NCBI GenBank assembly: GCA_947450025.1
Contig: CANFTW010000003.1
Span: 1-64,000, forward strand
Source: Bacteroidota bacterium
GTDB taxonomy: Bacteria > Bacteroidota > Bacteroidia > B-17B0 > Aurantibacillaceae
Reading direction: 5' to 3'
Length of the DNA: 64,000 nt
In this document: piece after piece, positions 18,630 through 28,682 of the stretch
Layout: each line of letters starts with the position of its first letter
How positions within the stretch are numbered: the first letter of the stretch is position 1
Position numbers and translations under genes: made by a program
The notes under the pieces: model-generated
The model's input: only the letters and a program-made list of their open reading frames with translations
The model's database searches: none
Told to the model about the DNA's origin: nothing

Positions 18630-19313
18630 TTATTCATTAAAATATTTCATGACTTCACTTTCGTAACTATTTCCAACGGGAATTTTTTTGTCTCCTAACA
18701 GTAAAGTTTTATTGCGAAGACTTTCTACCTTTTTGATAGGAACAATAAACGAGCGATGCACTCTTATAAATTCAGATGAAGGCAATTTTTCGAACATCGC
18801 CTTCATCGTCATTCGAGCAACAATCGTTTTTTGTTGATATAAATTAATTTTCAAATAATCATCTAAAGCTTCAATGTAAGTAATATCATCTAGCATGATT
18901 TTCTGCAAACTATAATCAGCTCTTACAAAGATATGTTGTGATTTTGAATTAATGTTCGAAGAAAAATACTCTTGAGCTTTATCGGTAGCTTGTTTAAATC
19001 GTTCAAATGTAAAAGGCTTTAATAGGTAGTCCAATGCATTTAAATTAAATCCTTCAACCGCATAATCTGCTCGTGAAGTAATAAATATCACTAAAGTATT
19101 CTGCTTAATTTGCTTGTATAAATCGATGCCATTCAAATTAGGCATTTCAATGTCTAAAAAAATAATATCGGTAGGAAATTTTTTAAGATGTTTCAATCCA
19201 TCTTCCGCATTGCTAAAGGTTTTTTCTAAACTAATGGTTTCTATTTCATGACAAAAATTTTCAATCACTTTAAGAGCAATTGGTTCATCATCTATAGCGA
19301 TAGCCTTTATCAT
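18630..19313 (-). CDS. LytTR-family DNA-binding response regulator
   Basis: REC domain AIDDEPIAL...DIIFLDIEMPNLNGIDLY...LDYLLKPF; LytTR IFVRADYSLQKIMLDDITYIEALDDYLKI...FIRVHRSFIVPI. Confidence 0.93.
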   Translation of the reverse strand: MIKAIAIDDEPIALKVIENFCHEIETISLEKTFSNAEDGLKHLKKFPTDIIFLDIEMPNLNGIDLYKQIKQNTLVIFITSRADYAVEGFNLNALDYLLKPFTFERFKQATDKAQEYFSSNINSKSQHIFVRADYSLQKIMLDDITYIEALDDYLKINLYQQKTIVARMTMKAMFEKLPSSEFIRVHRSFIVPIKKVESLRNKTLLLGDKKIPVGNSYESEVMKYFNE

Positions 19314-19473
19314 AAATGTTTATATAAAAAGTTCAACATCAAAACATCAAATAATACACTAAGTTAACTAGCTTTTATAAAAATAACAACTAGTGAGGTG
19401 AATACCCTTGTTTAATAGGTAAAAGTAATGCTCAATTAGGTATTATTTTTGTAAATTTATTACAACTAGAATT

Positions 19474-20505
19474 ATGATCAAAAGAACAGAAACAGCAGAT
19501 GCACTAAAAGGTATTGCGATCCTTTTAATGATTCAGGTTCACATCCTGGAGTTGTTTGCCGTGCCAAAAATAGTTGAAAGTCATTTAGGTAAACTCGTTT
19601 TGTTTTTGGGAGGGCCTCCTGTGGCTCCTTTATTTATGGTCATTTTTGGCTATTTTTCACTTTCAAATCAACATTCTTTTAAACAACTTTTCGTTAGAGG
19701 ATTAAAAATATTTAGTTTAGGAGTGCTGTTAAATATTGGGTTAAATTTTAATTTAATTCTTTCTAACTATCAAGGTCTTATAAATATTAATTTATGGACA
19801 TACATATTTGGTGTTGATATTTTACAATTAGCTGGGATCAGTTTGATAATTATTGCTTGTATCAAGCCTATTCTTCAAAAAAATAATTATGCTAGTTTAT
19901 TATTGATTCTTACCGTAATTCTCTTAACTAACTTAACAGCTAACTTAAAAATAGAAAACGCTCCATTGAAATATATAAGTGCATTTATTTATGGTAATGC
20001 AAACTGGTCATACTTTCCTATACTGCCTTGGTTATGCTATCCATTATTTGGTGTTTGGTTCTATCAGTTTCATCAACAGTTTAGTTTCATTTTCCTCAAA
20101 TTCAAAAAGATAAAATATATCCTATATATTTCATTTACATTTTTTTTGTTTGAAACATATCATTATACTATTTCTATTACATCACATTTAATATCTTACT
20201 ATCATCACCATGATTTATTTTTTTTATGGGTAGTTATGTTTTTAGGATTTTACACTTTATTAGTAAACGATCTCAATATGTTAGTCGGTCACACAATGGC
20301 AATGAAATTTATAAAATGGTTAGGACAACATGTGACGTTAATTTATGTCATACAATGGCTTATTATAGGGAATATAGCTACTGAAATCTATAAAACAGAA
20401 TCGAATCTATTTAATTTAGGATGTTGGTTTACTGGAATAACCATAGCTTCTTGTGGATTAACCTACATGATGTTATTGATTAAACCTTTTTTTGGTCGTA
20501 AATAA
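19474..20505 (+). CDS. Multi-TM acyltransferase-like protein (heparan-alpha-glucosaminide N-acetyltransferase/DUF1624-like)
   Basis: N-terminal RTETADALKGIAILLMIQVHILELF; ~10 hydrophobic segments. Confidence 0.6.
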   Translation: MIKRTETADALKGIAILLMIQVHILELFAVPKIVESHLGKLVLFLGGPPVAPLFMVIFGYFSLSNQHSFKQLFVRGLKIFSLGVLLNIGLNFNLILSNYQGLININLWTYIFGVDILQLAGISLIIIACIKPILQKNNYASLLLILTVILLTNLTANLKIENAPLKYISAFIYGNANWSYFPILPWLCYPLFGVWFYQFHQQFSFIFLKFKKIKYILYISFTFFLFETYHYTISITSHLISYYHHHDLFFLWVVMFLGFYTLLVNDLNMLVGHTMAMKFIKWLGQHVTLIYVIQWLIIGNIATEIYKTESNLFNLGCWFTGITIASCGLTYMMLLIKPFFGRK

Positions 20506-20510
20506 AAACC

Positions 20511-21977
20511 CTACATCATTTTAAAATCACCGGCTTCTAATAAATCTTCTTCACTTAACATACTAATGTCAATTAAATCAGATTTATATTGAGAACGAAT
20601 AGCTTTAATCCAGCGTTTTGCCCTTTCTGATAACTGAAAATCATCCGACATTAATCGGCCACGTAATACCATGATTCCTAAATCGGCTCCTTCATATAAA
20701 TAATCGTCCTTTTGTGTAATTTGTAAAAAGAACGCCTCGTTATCATCTTTCACAGATTGACGATGCGCATCCATTTTTTTGAATTGAATGTTGCCATTTT
20801 TTTTCATTTCCCATATCCCAGACTCAGGAACTTTTGTAGCTAATTCTAATGATTTTTTGGTATGCTTTATAACTAATTGACTCCAGCTATCCATGTTTTC
20901 AGCTTTCATCCATCGCTCTACTAATTCATTAACGTTTATGGTGTATGGCACATCCATCCATTCTAATAAGTGAAATAAAAACATGGGTACATCCATCATC
21001 CCAAATTTCGAATGATTGGTTAACGAACTTACTCCAGATACACGTGGATTTAATTCTCCCAAATAAATTTCACCATTATCTTTATCAATTAAAAAATCTA
21101 ATTCAAAATATCCTTTGTATCCCTCTTTGCGTAATTGATCTCCAAATTTTTGTGTGTATGATTTTGCTTTTTCTCTAATATCTGCATTAAAGGCATTACC
21201 AAAAATTTCGTTACCACACCAACCACCTTTGTAAGGTGTTAACTCCTTAAAACCTACTAACTCAGTCATTAATGGCGCTACTAAAGTTCCGTGTTGTGTC
21301 ACGCATCCTTCAATAGCAGTGCCATAGCAGTTAATGCGTTTCATGATTTTCACTTCTTTTTCTTTCGTTATTTCTTCAGCATAAGTATTAAACTCATCTT
21401 CGTTTGAAATGAAAAAGGTTGTGTGTCCCGAATCACCAAATGGTGTTTGTACCACTAAGTTTTCTCCTAAATTTTCAGATAATTTTCTTAGATGCTTGTA
21501 ATCTGTTACTGGTGATAGTACATTTGGAACACAAGCTACTCCCGCTTTTTCAGCTATACGATTGGTGTTTACTTTGTTGTCTAAAAAGGTGCGCAATTCT
21601 GCTGATGGAAAACACACATCCAACCCAATTGCTTTTGCTAGTTGTTCCGTTTTCTCATCAAACATTAAGAACAAAGCTTTACCCATTTCCCCATTAACAG
21701 CATTTGACTTGATGTAATGAATGACTTCTGGATGTTGTAACAAATAATTGTTAATGTCTTCAATGCTAGTAAATTCATCATGTGGCATTTCTTCTTTTGG
21801 AGAAAATAAATTTGGATGTTGCCCATCATAAGAATCAATATGACTGATGTATTTAAAATTATTTACCCATTCGTCTATGCCTAATAAATTAAAATTGGTA
21901 GCACTAATAAAGTAAATAGGAGTTGCGTTAGATTTAAAAAAATCTTTTATGTCAGTTATGCTATTTAGAGTTTTCAT
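20511..21977 (-). CDS. ATP-grasp domain protein (biotin carboxylase-like ligase)
   Basis: LRTFLDNKVNTNRIAEKAGVACVPN..., VVQTPFGDSGHTTFFI, GYFELDFLIDKDNGEIYLGELNPRVSGVSSLT. Confidence 0.8.
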   Translation of the reverse strand: MKTLNSITDIKDFFKSNATPIYFISATNFNLLGIDEWVNNFKYISHIDSYDGQHPNLFSPKEEMPHDEFTSIEDINNYLLQHPEVIHYIKSNAVNGEMGKALFLMFDEKTEQLAKAIGLDVCFPSAELRTFLDNKVNTNRIAEKAGVACVPNVLSPVTDYKHLRKLSENLGENLVVQTPFGDSGHTTFFISNEDEFNTYAEEITKEKEVKIMKRINCYGTAIEGCVTQHGTLVAPLMTELVGFKELTPYKGGWCGNEIFGNAFNADIREKAKSYTQKFGDQLRKEGYKGYFELDFLIDKDNGEIYLGELNPRVSGVSSLTNHSKFGMMDVPMFLFHLLEWMDVPYTINVNELVERWMKAENMDSWSQLVIKHTKKSLELATKVPESGIWEMKKNGNIQFKKMDAHRQSVKDDNEAFFLQITQKDDYLYEGADLGIMVLRGRLMSDDFQLSERAKRWIKAIRSQYKSDLIDISMLSEEDLLEAGDFKMM

Positions 21978-22000
21978 ATTTCTCTTTTTTTAAACTAAAT

Positions 22001-24745
22001 TTATTTTTTTACTTTCACTTTAGCTTCAGGTATTTGCATGGCATGCATAGCACCCATTGCTGAAATAGTATTTTTACGATTCAATGCTTCAGGTGTAAAT
22101 ACTTTTAAACCTAATTCAGCTCTATAACCGTGTATTTCTTTTACATCCAAAGCAATCATAAATCGTAATATTTCTTCGCTAACAACTTGTCCGGGTACTA
22201 AAATTGGGAATCCCGGAGGATATGGTATTACAAAGGATGTCGAAACTAATTCTTTGTTATCTAATAATTCTTTTAAGCAATCTTTTAATAAAATGTATTC
22301 ACATAATTCTTCCTCATAAGCTAAGAAAAATGCTTCGCGAATGTTCCCGCCTGGTACGCCAGGAGATGCTTGAAAAGAGCGATGAAAATAGCTAAAATCA
22401 GGAAGAGGTGGGACATCTTTAATTAAAGAGTTAATGTGTTTTTTAGAAATTTCTTCTTCGCGTTTATTTAATGAACGTCTGCTTTCATCTAACTCATCTG
22501 CAATTTGTAAAAGTGCATTTATCAAAAAAGTAACACTTCCACGAGTTGTTCCAATATTAGTCATAAACAACACGGTATTGCGAGATGTTTTATTGACTTG
22601 AATATTAAAACGATCCATTAGGTAGGAGTTTTTAAAAGCGTCTCCTGTAATCCCAGCCATACCTACTGAAAGCGTTACCTTGGTTGGATCTAAAACAAAT
22701 TCATCTTTTTCCCAAGCTTCTTCCATTCTATCCCAACCATCTTTCTCAGTATAATATTCACTTAAACCACATTGACGAAATTCAGAAGGAATGATATCTT
22801 TTACATTTAACACATGAAAGAATTTACTCAATTTTGGATGGTCTTGAATTTTTGATCGCAACACCATCGCCATTTCAATGCTTTTTTCTACTAACTCATA
22901 CCCTTCTAACTCCACTTGTCGGCGGCCAATATCCAGTGAAGCTAAAATTTGATAATTAGCCGAAGTCGTTGTATGTGTCATATATGCTTCTTGAAAATTA
23001 TCAGCTACACGACGATTAAATTCTTCGTCCCAAATTTGAATCATAGAACCTTGACGAAAACAAGACAATGTTTTATGAGTGCTTTGGGTTGAGTATACTC
23101 TTATTTTTACTTTATCAGGATCGGGCATTGTAGGTATATCGCCTGGTTTTAAAGTTGCCACATAAGCTTTGTATTTTACTCTATACTCTTCGCTATGATA
23201 TTTATGAAATAATTTTTGTGCTACATACATTCCAGTGCGCTGTTTGTATGTGTATGTAAAGCTTGCAAATGCAAACCAAGCTTCGTCCCATAAAAAAACC
23301 ATATCAGGTTTAATAGCGAGTACTTCTTCCATCACACGTTCAACATTATATACTAAACCATCAAAAGTGCAGTTAGTAAGCAATAACATTTTTACTTTAT
23401 CTAAACGTCCCGCTTTACTTAAAGCAATTAATCGTTCCTTAATAATGCGCAAAGGTACAGCTCCATACATTGAATATTCTTCAATAGGATAAGAATCCAA
23501 GTATGCCGGAAATGCGCCAGCTAATACCATTCCGTAATGATGCGACTTATGACAATCTCTATCAATTAATACTACGTCTCCTGGTTTGATTAAAGCTTGT
23601 TGTACAATTTTATTAGCCGTACTGGTTCCGTTAGTCACATAAAAGGTATGTTCGGCTCCAAATGCTTTAGCTGCTTTTTCTTGAGCTCTTTTTAAAGGGC
23701 CTTTTGGTTGTAATAAAGAATCCAATCCTCCATTCGTTGCTGATGTTTCTGCCAAGAATACATTACGTCCATAAAAATCACCAAAATCAGAAATCCAACG
23801 AGATTTAAAAACGGAGTTTCCTCTTGAAATTGGCATCGCATGAAACACACTTGTTGGTTTTTTACTATACTCTGTTAACGCCGAATAAAAAGGTGCGTCA
23901 TAGCGCTCATTGATGCCACTTATAATTGTTAGGTGTAGTTCTTGAACATCTTCCATACGATAAAAAATACGACGGAAAGATTTTAACGTCGTGTCTTCTA
24001 AATGTGTTAATGATGTATCAGTGATATAATAAATATCTAACTCAGGACGAAACTGATGAATGTATTTACCTAATAAAGGTCCTAAATCTCCATCAGATAT
24101 ATTAGTAATATCAATTTTTAGAACATTTTGAATAAAAGGCTTGATATGTTTAGTAATGTTAGTTGATAAATGCAAAGGAGCGTATCTAATGCAGGCAGCT
24201 TGAATATTATAGTTAAAAAATAAACAAATTAAAGCATCTTGAAATGAACGTTGAACAACGACATCATACACTAAATGATCATTTGGTGTTACTAAATCTT
24301 TGAATTTATTTTTTAAAATCTCTTCTTCTTTTGAAGATAAATCTTCAACATACAATACTTCAAAATAATTTCGTTTTGGTCCGCTAGATAATTTTTCTTT
24401 ATTACCATCAACACTGTAACTACCTTTTAATTTTTCTCCTAAAACCTCAGGATGGGTTCGGTAATTATCACTTACTAATAGATATACTATTTCAGCTACT
24501 TGATTACTGACAGCTTTTAACTCACGTTTCTCAACAGATTTAATAATCTTACGAACCAAAGGCGCGCCTGGTAAAGAAAAATATTGTTCAATGCTCAATA
24601 AATTTTGAAGAACATCGTTCATGTCATTTAAACTTGAATCAAATGAAGGCTCTTGTTGTATTCGTGTAATATGATTACTTTTTTCTTTTAGCTCGTTCCA
24701 TAAATCAATTCTTAATTGATTGATGTTATAATGTTTTGAGTTCAT
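22001..24745 (-). CDS. PLP-dependent Orn/Lys/Arg decarboxylase family protein
   Basis: AFGAEHTFYVTNGTSTANKIV, DRDCHKSHHYG, FLWDEAWFAFASF, PLP lysine STQSTHKTLSCFRQGSMI, C-terminal YPPGFPILVPGQ. Confidence 0.92.
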   Translation of the reverse strand: MNSKHYNINQLRIDLWNELKEKSNHITRIQQEPSFDSSLNDMNDVLQNLLSIEQYFSLPGAPLVRKIIKSVEKRELKAVSNQVAEIVYLLVSDNYRTHPEVLGEKLKGSYSVDGNKEKLSSGPKRNYFEVLYVEDLSSKEEEILKNKFKDLVTPNDHLVYDVVVQRSFQDALICLFFNYNIQAACIRYAPLHLSTNITKHIKPFIQNVLKIDITNISDGDLGPLLGKYIHQFRPELDIYYITDTSLTHLEDTTLKSFRRIFYRMEDVQELHLTIISGINERYDAPFYSALTEYSKKPTSVFHAMPISRGNSVFKSRWISDFGDFYGRNVFLAETSATNGGLDSLLQPKGPLKRAQEKAAKAFGAEHTFYVTNGTSTANKIVQQALIKPGDVVLIDRDCHKSHHYGMVLAGAFPAYLDSYPIEEYSMYGAVPLRIIKERLIALSKAGRLDKVKMLLLTNCTFDGLVYNVERVMEEVLAIKPDMVFLWDEAWFAFASFTYTYKQRTGMYVAQKLFHKYHSEEYRVKYKAYVATLKPGDIPTMPDPDKVKIRVYSTQSTHKTLSCFRQGSMIQIWDEEFNRRVADNFQEAYMTHTTTSANYQILASLDIGRRQVELEGYELVEKSIEMAMVLRSKIQDHPKLSKFFHVLNVKDIIPSEFRQCGLSEYYTEKDGWDRMEEAWEKDEFVLDPTKVTLSVGMAGITGDAFKNSYLMDRFNIQVNKTSRNTVLFMTNIGTTRGSVTFLINALLQIADELDESRRSLNKREEEISKKHINSLIKDVPPLPDFSYFHRSFQASPGVPGGNIREAFFLAYEEELCEYILLKDCLKELLDNKELVSTSFVIPYPPGFPILVPGQVVSEEILRFMIALDVKEIHGYRAELGLKVFTPEALNRKNTISAMGAMHAMQIPEAKVKVKK

Positions 24746-24759
24746 AGTACTAATTTAAT

Positions 24760-25179
24760 AATTTGACAATTCGAGAATTGGTTAATGTGTAGTCTTTGAT
24801 GATGCTATAATCTTAGATAAGATTTTAATGATCTCTTCTAGTTTTTTCTGAAGTTCTTCGCAGTTTGGATATGATTTTGAAAGATGACATAATAATAACC
24901 AATATTCTGTTTCATCAGCTTCTTTAGCTGCTATTTTCATTTTATGAATAAAGTCTTGTTTGCTTTCTGCGTTTTGAGCTTCTCTGATATTTGCTCCTAC
25001 TGATGTTCCAGATTTTAATAATTGATTTGCAACAATAAACTTTCTTTTAGATTCTAATAACTCAGTATACTCAATTATTAGTAAAGCGAATTCAAGCGTT
25101 TTTTCTACAATGATATTTGGTTTATTATTCTGCATAGTATTTTAATTTTCAAATTAACTAATTTTCAAATTGATTAATG
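24760..25179. repeat. Imperfect inverted and direct repeats bracketing the four-helix bundle gene
   Basis: Left AATTTGACAATT (24760..24771); right AATTTTCAAATT twice (25144..25155, 25160..25171), the reverse complement with one mismatch; direct AATTGGTTAATG (24776..24787)/AATTGATTAATG (25168..25179). Confidence 0.55.
24782..25135 (-). CDS. Four-helix bundle protein (23S rRNA intervening-sequence protein family)
   Basis: FALLIIEYTELLESKRKFIVANQLLKSGTSVGANIREAQNAESKQDFIHKMKIAAKEADETEYWLLLC. Confidence 0.9.
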   Translation of the reverse strand: MQNNKPNIIVEKTLEFALLIIEYTELLESKRKFIVANQLLKSGTSVGANIREAQNAESKQDFIHKMKIAAKEADETEYWLLLCHLSKSYPNCEELQKKLEEIIKILSKIIASSKTTH

Positions 25180-25611
25180 CTTAGAATGCAATGCTAAACG
25201 ATTTCCTTCGGAATCAATAAATAAAGCGAAGTATCCAGCAGATTCACTTAAAAATGTTTTTTCCAATACCACTCGGCCTCCTGCTTCATTTACTTTTGAC
25301 AACACTTTGTTTAAATCATCGCCTGCGTTTAAATATATTAATGGCCCTACCTCACTTGGAACACATCCATTTCCTGTAACAATAGCTCCACTAATGCCAT
25401 TTTCGGCAGGAAAAAATCCCATATAAAATCCATTCAATTCTACGGTTGTCATTTCAATACCATAGATATAATTATAAAATGCCACTGAACGATATAAATT
25501 ATATGCTGGAATTTCAAACCAATTCACAAAATTTTTAATAGCTGCTTGTTCCTTAATTTTTTGAAGATTTGCCTCTTTAATTCTATTTTTTAAATTAACC
25601 GTTGATCCCAT
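25174..25611 (-). CDS. VOC family (glyoxalase/bleomycin-resistance-like) protein
   Basis: NFVNWFEIPAYNLYRSVAFYNYIYGIEM...GPLIYLNAGDDLNKVLSKVNEAGGRVVLEKTFLSESAGYFALFIDSEGNRLALHS. Confidence 0.9.
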   Translation of the reverse strand: MGSTVNLKNRIKEANLQKIKEQAAIKNFVNWFEIPAYNLYRSVAFYNYIYGIEMTTVELNGFYMGFFPAENGISGAIVTGNGCVPSEVGPLIYLNAGDDLNKVLSKVNEAGGRVVLEKTFLSESAGYFALFIDSEGNRLALHSKH

Positions 25612-25825
25612 AATAATTAAATTTAATAGATTTTATAAAGAAAATTATAAAGCCTGTTTCCAAATAGTTGTACGTAAAGATCATTTATTTAGTTGATAAT
25701 ATATAATAATTTCAACCGCACATTTAGCCCTTTTACCTCAAATCAATAATTTGATGGTATATGAGGTGAAACCACATTGTATATATTAGTAAATTTATGA
25801 TGTCATTACATGTCATCTATACACC

Positions 25826-28036
25826 ATGTTTAAATCGTTAACCGACAATCTAAAATCTAATTACTGGCTTCAATGTATATTGAACAGCTACAGCTTAATG
25901 TTTTTTTCATTAAATAATGTTTTTGCTGCGATGATTATTTTAGTCACTTTTTTTGTGCCAACGATTGGGATATGTGGTTTCTTAGCAGTTATCTTAATTA
26001 ATCTATCGGCGTATATTATTGGCTTCAATCGTGATGAAATCAAAAATGGGTTATTTGGATTTAACGCCTTGTTTTTGGGATTATCGCTAGGTTATGAATA
26101 TGCATTTAATAATACGTTTATTGTTTTATTCGTGACTTCAATTCTAATTTTATTACTAATTACAGTATGGCTAAAGGGTTTGTTCGCAATTCACAATTTA
26201 CCATTTCTGTCGTTCCCATTTATTCTTACCTATTGGATTATTTCGTTATCCTCATCCAATTTCACACACATTCATTTGGATGAATCACACATTTATACAA
26301 TCAATGAAATTGCAAAAAATCAGTCATCATTATGGTATCAAGTTATACATTCATTAGATGACATCTCTATTTCCCCATTTGCGTTAAGTTTTTTTAAAAC
26401 ACTTGCTGGCACATTTTTTCAAACTAGCGTTTTAGGAGGCATCCTCATTGCTTTAGGATTATTGTATTTTTCTAGAATCGCTTTTTCTTTAAGTGTCATC
26501 GGGTTCTATTTGGCTTATGTTTTTTACACGATATTTGGAGCTGATGTTAACGATTTAAATTATAATTTGTCAGGATCGAATTTTATTTTTATTGCCATTG
26601 CAATAGGCTGTTTCTTTTTAATTCCAAATGCCTATAGCTACATCACGGTTATTATTTTAGTGCCTATTTTATTATTGGTTTTATTGGCATTAGGAAAACT
26701 GTTAACGATATTTCAATTAAAAGCTTATTCATTATCATTTAGTGTGGTATGCACAGCATTTTTATTTTCTTTAAATCAACGTTGGCTTCACAAATATCTA
26801 CATTTAACGACTATACAATATTTTTCTGCTGAAAAAACAATTTATAAATATCTAAATTCAATGCAAAGATTTAAGTATGATCATTTGTATAAATTAGCGT
26901 TACCTTTTTCTGGAGAGTGGAACGTTAGTCAAGGATACAATGGGAAAATTACACATTTAGGAGACTGGAGTAAAGCATTAGATTTTGTGATCATTGATTC
27001 TAAATCCAACAGCTACAAAGAACCTTCTACGAATAGAGAAGGTTTTTCAAAAGAAAATTTTTACTGCTATAATAAAGAGATTTTAGCTCCATATGATGGC
27101 TATGTCTATGATATTATTAATACTGTTGAGGATAATGATGTAGGAGATGTTGATACCGAGCATAATTGGGGAAACACAATAATTATTAATCATTTAAATG
27201 GTTTGTTTTCTCAAATTAGCCATATCAAAAAAGATTCATTTGGAGTATTTATTGGACAGTATATAACCAAAGGGACATATTTAGCAGCATGTGGGAATTC
27301 TGGCCGATCGCCTGAACCTCATATTCATTTTCAATTACAAACACAACCAACCGCAGGAACTACAACGCTTGAATATCCGATCTCCTATTTCATTGAAAGA
27401 AAAGGTGTTTCTAAAACTTTAAAAATTTCTGAAATTCCAACAGAAGGTTCATTTATTAGTAATGTTCAGGTCAATGAATTATTAGTTGTTGGTTTTTCAT
27501 TTTTACCAGGGCAAAAAATAAATTTTAAAAATGAACGAACTGGAGAACTTATTGCTTGGGAAGTTTTTACGGATGCTTATAACAGATCTTATATTTATTG
27601 CAAAGAATCTAAGTCATATGCCTATTATGTAAATGATGGTGTAATGTTGTATTTCACTGATTTTGAGGGGGACAAATCTTCTGTTTTATTTAATTTTTAT
27701 TTAGCAACATACCGACAATTATTGGGTTATTACGAAAACATGCCCATTCAAGATAACATTCCACTAATACATTTTAATCAAAAATGGATTCAGTTTTTTC
27801 AAGATTTCGTGGCACCATTTTATTTATTCACTAAAGCAATTCACACATCCTCTTTCTCCTTTGTTGATAATATCTATGCGCCACAAAAAATAATTATTAA
27901 CTCAGAGGTTGAAACTAAATTTATTAATTATTCTTTTAAAAAAATAAATTTCGAAATAGAATTAAAAGATCATAAAATTCAAAGATTTACAGTTCATCAT
28001 AAAAATAAATCCGAAAGTTTTATTCAAGTTGTTTAA
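25826..28036 (+). CDS. Urea transporter-like membrane protein fused to C-terminal M23 metallopeptidase domain
   Basis: N-terminal UT-like repeats (IGFNRDEIKNGLFGFNALFLGLSLGYEY; DVNDLNYNLSGSNFIFIAIAIGCFF); C-terminal THLGDWSKALDFVI...APYDGYVYDI...GNTIIINH...AACGNSGRSPEPHIHFQL (M23). Confidence 0.85.
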   Translation: MFKSLTDNLKSNYWLQCILNSYSLMFFSLNNVFAAMIILVTFFVPTIGICGFLAVILINLSAYIIGFNRDEIKNGLFGFNALFLGLSLGYEYAFNNTFIVLFVTSILILLLITVWLKGLFAIHNLPFLSFPFILTYWIISLSSSNFTHIHLDESHIYTINEIAKNQSSLWYQVIHSLDDISISPFALSFFKTLAGTFFQTSVLGGILIALGLLYFSRIAFSLSVIGFYLAYVFYTIFGADVNDLNYNLSGSNFIFIAIAIGCFFLIPNAYSYITVIILVPILLLVLLALGKLLTIFQLKAYSLSFSVVCTAFLFSLNQRWLHKYLHLTTIQYFSAEKTIYKYLNSMQRFKYDHLYKLALPFSGEWNVSQGYNGKITHLGDWSKALDFVIIDSKSNSYKEPSTNREGFSKENFYCYNKEILAPYDGYVYDIINTVEDNDVGDVDTEHNWGNTIIINHLNGLFSQISHIKKDSFGVFIGQYITKGTYLAACGNSGRSPEPHIHFQLQTQPTAGTTTLEYPISYFIERKGVSKTLKISEIPTEGSFISNVQVNELLVVGFSFLPGQKINFKNERTGELIAWEVFTDAYNRSYIYCKESKSYAYYVNDGVMLYFTDFEGDKSSVLFNFYLATYRQLLGYYENMPIQDNIPLIHFNQKWIQFFQDFVAPFYLFTKAIHTSSFSFVDNIYAPQKIIINSEVETKFINYSFKKINFEIELKDHKIQRFTVHHKNKSESFIQVV

Positions 28037-28060
28037 AAGTTAATACCTAACATTTACCTT

Positions 28061-28678
28061 ATGAAAATTTTTCAAATCATCTTTTTAAGTTTATCCTTGA
28101 GTTTCTGTTCAGTCATTTATGGTCAATCCAATAAGCCATTAAATAATACTTTTAAACTTTCATACGACTATGAGGCTACTAAAAATTATGAGGCTGCCAT
28201 CAATATTATTTCTAGCGTATATTCAGAAACTTCTTATGAACTAAATTTAAGACTAGGATGGTTGTATTATATTTCTGGAAAGCACAAAGAATCTGTTTCC
28301 TATTACCAAAAAGCTTGTTCCATTATGCCTGCAGCAACTGAGCCCTTATGGGGAATAATTAACCCCTATATAAAATTGGAAAATTGGAATGAAGTAGAAA
28401 AAATTTATCATTCAATTTTAAAAATTGATGTTAAAAATTCAAAAGCAAATTATAACCTTGGGTTAATATACTACTATCGAAAAGAATATAAAGAGGCAAA
28501 AAAATATTTTGATGTTGTATTAAACCTTTCACCTTTTAATTATAATCATTTACTAATGAGTGCTTGGACAAATTATTATCTAGGTAATAAAAATGAAGCT
28601 ACGATTTTATTTAATAAAGTTTTATTATATAGTCCCAATGATAAGTCAGCCTTAGAAGGACTCAATCTTATAAAATAA
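28061..28678 (+). CDS. Secreted tetratricopeptide repeat protein
   Basis: Signal peptide; TPR-like LRLGWLYYISGKHKESVSYYQKACSIMP, ANYNLGLIYYYRKEYKEAKKYFDVVLNLSP. Confidence 0.85.
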   Translation: MKIFQIIFLSLSLSFCSVIYGQSNKPLNNTFKLSYDYEATKNYEAAINIISSVYSETSYELNLRLGWLYYISGKHKESVSYYQKACSIMPAATEPLWGIINPYIKLENWNEVEKIYHSILKIDVKNSKANYNLGLIYYYRKEYKEAKKYFDVVLNLSPFNYNHLLMSAWTNYYLGNKNEATILFNKVLLYSPNDKSALEGLNLIK

Positions 28679-28682
28679 TTCG

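Noticed and set aside
20945-23492. Plus-strand ORFs 20945..21178, 21419..21697, 22204..22395, 23235..23492
   Set aside because: Antisense to the ATP-grasp and decarboxylase genes; no recognisable domains.
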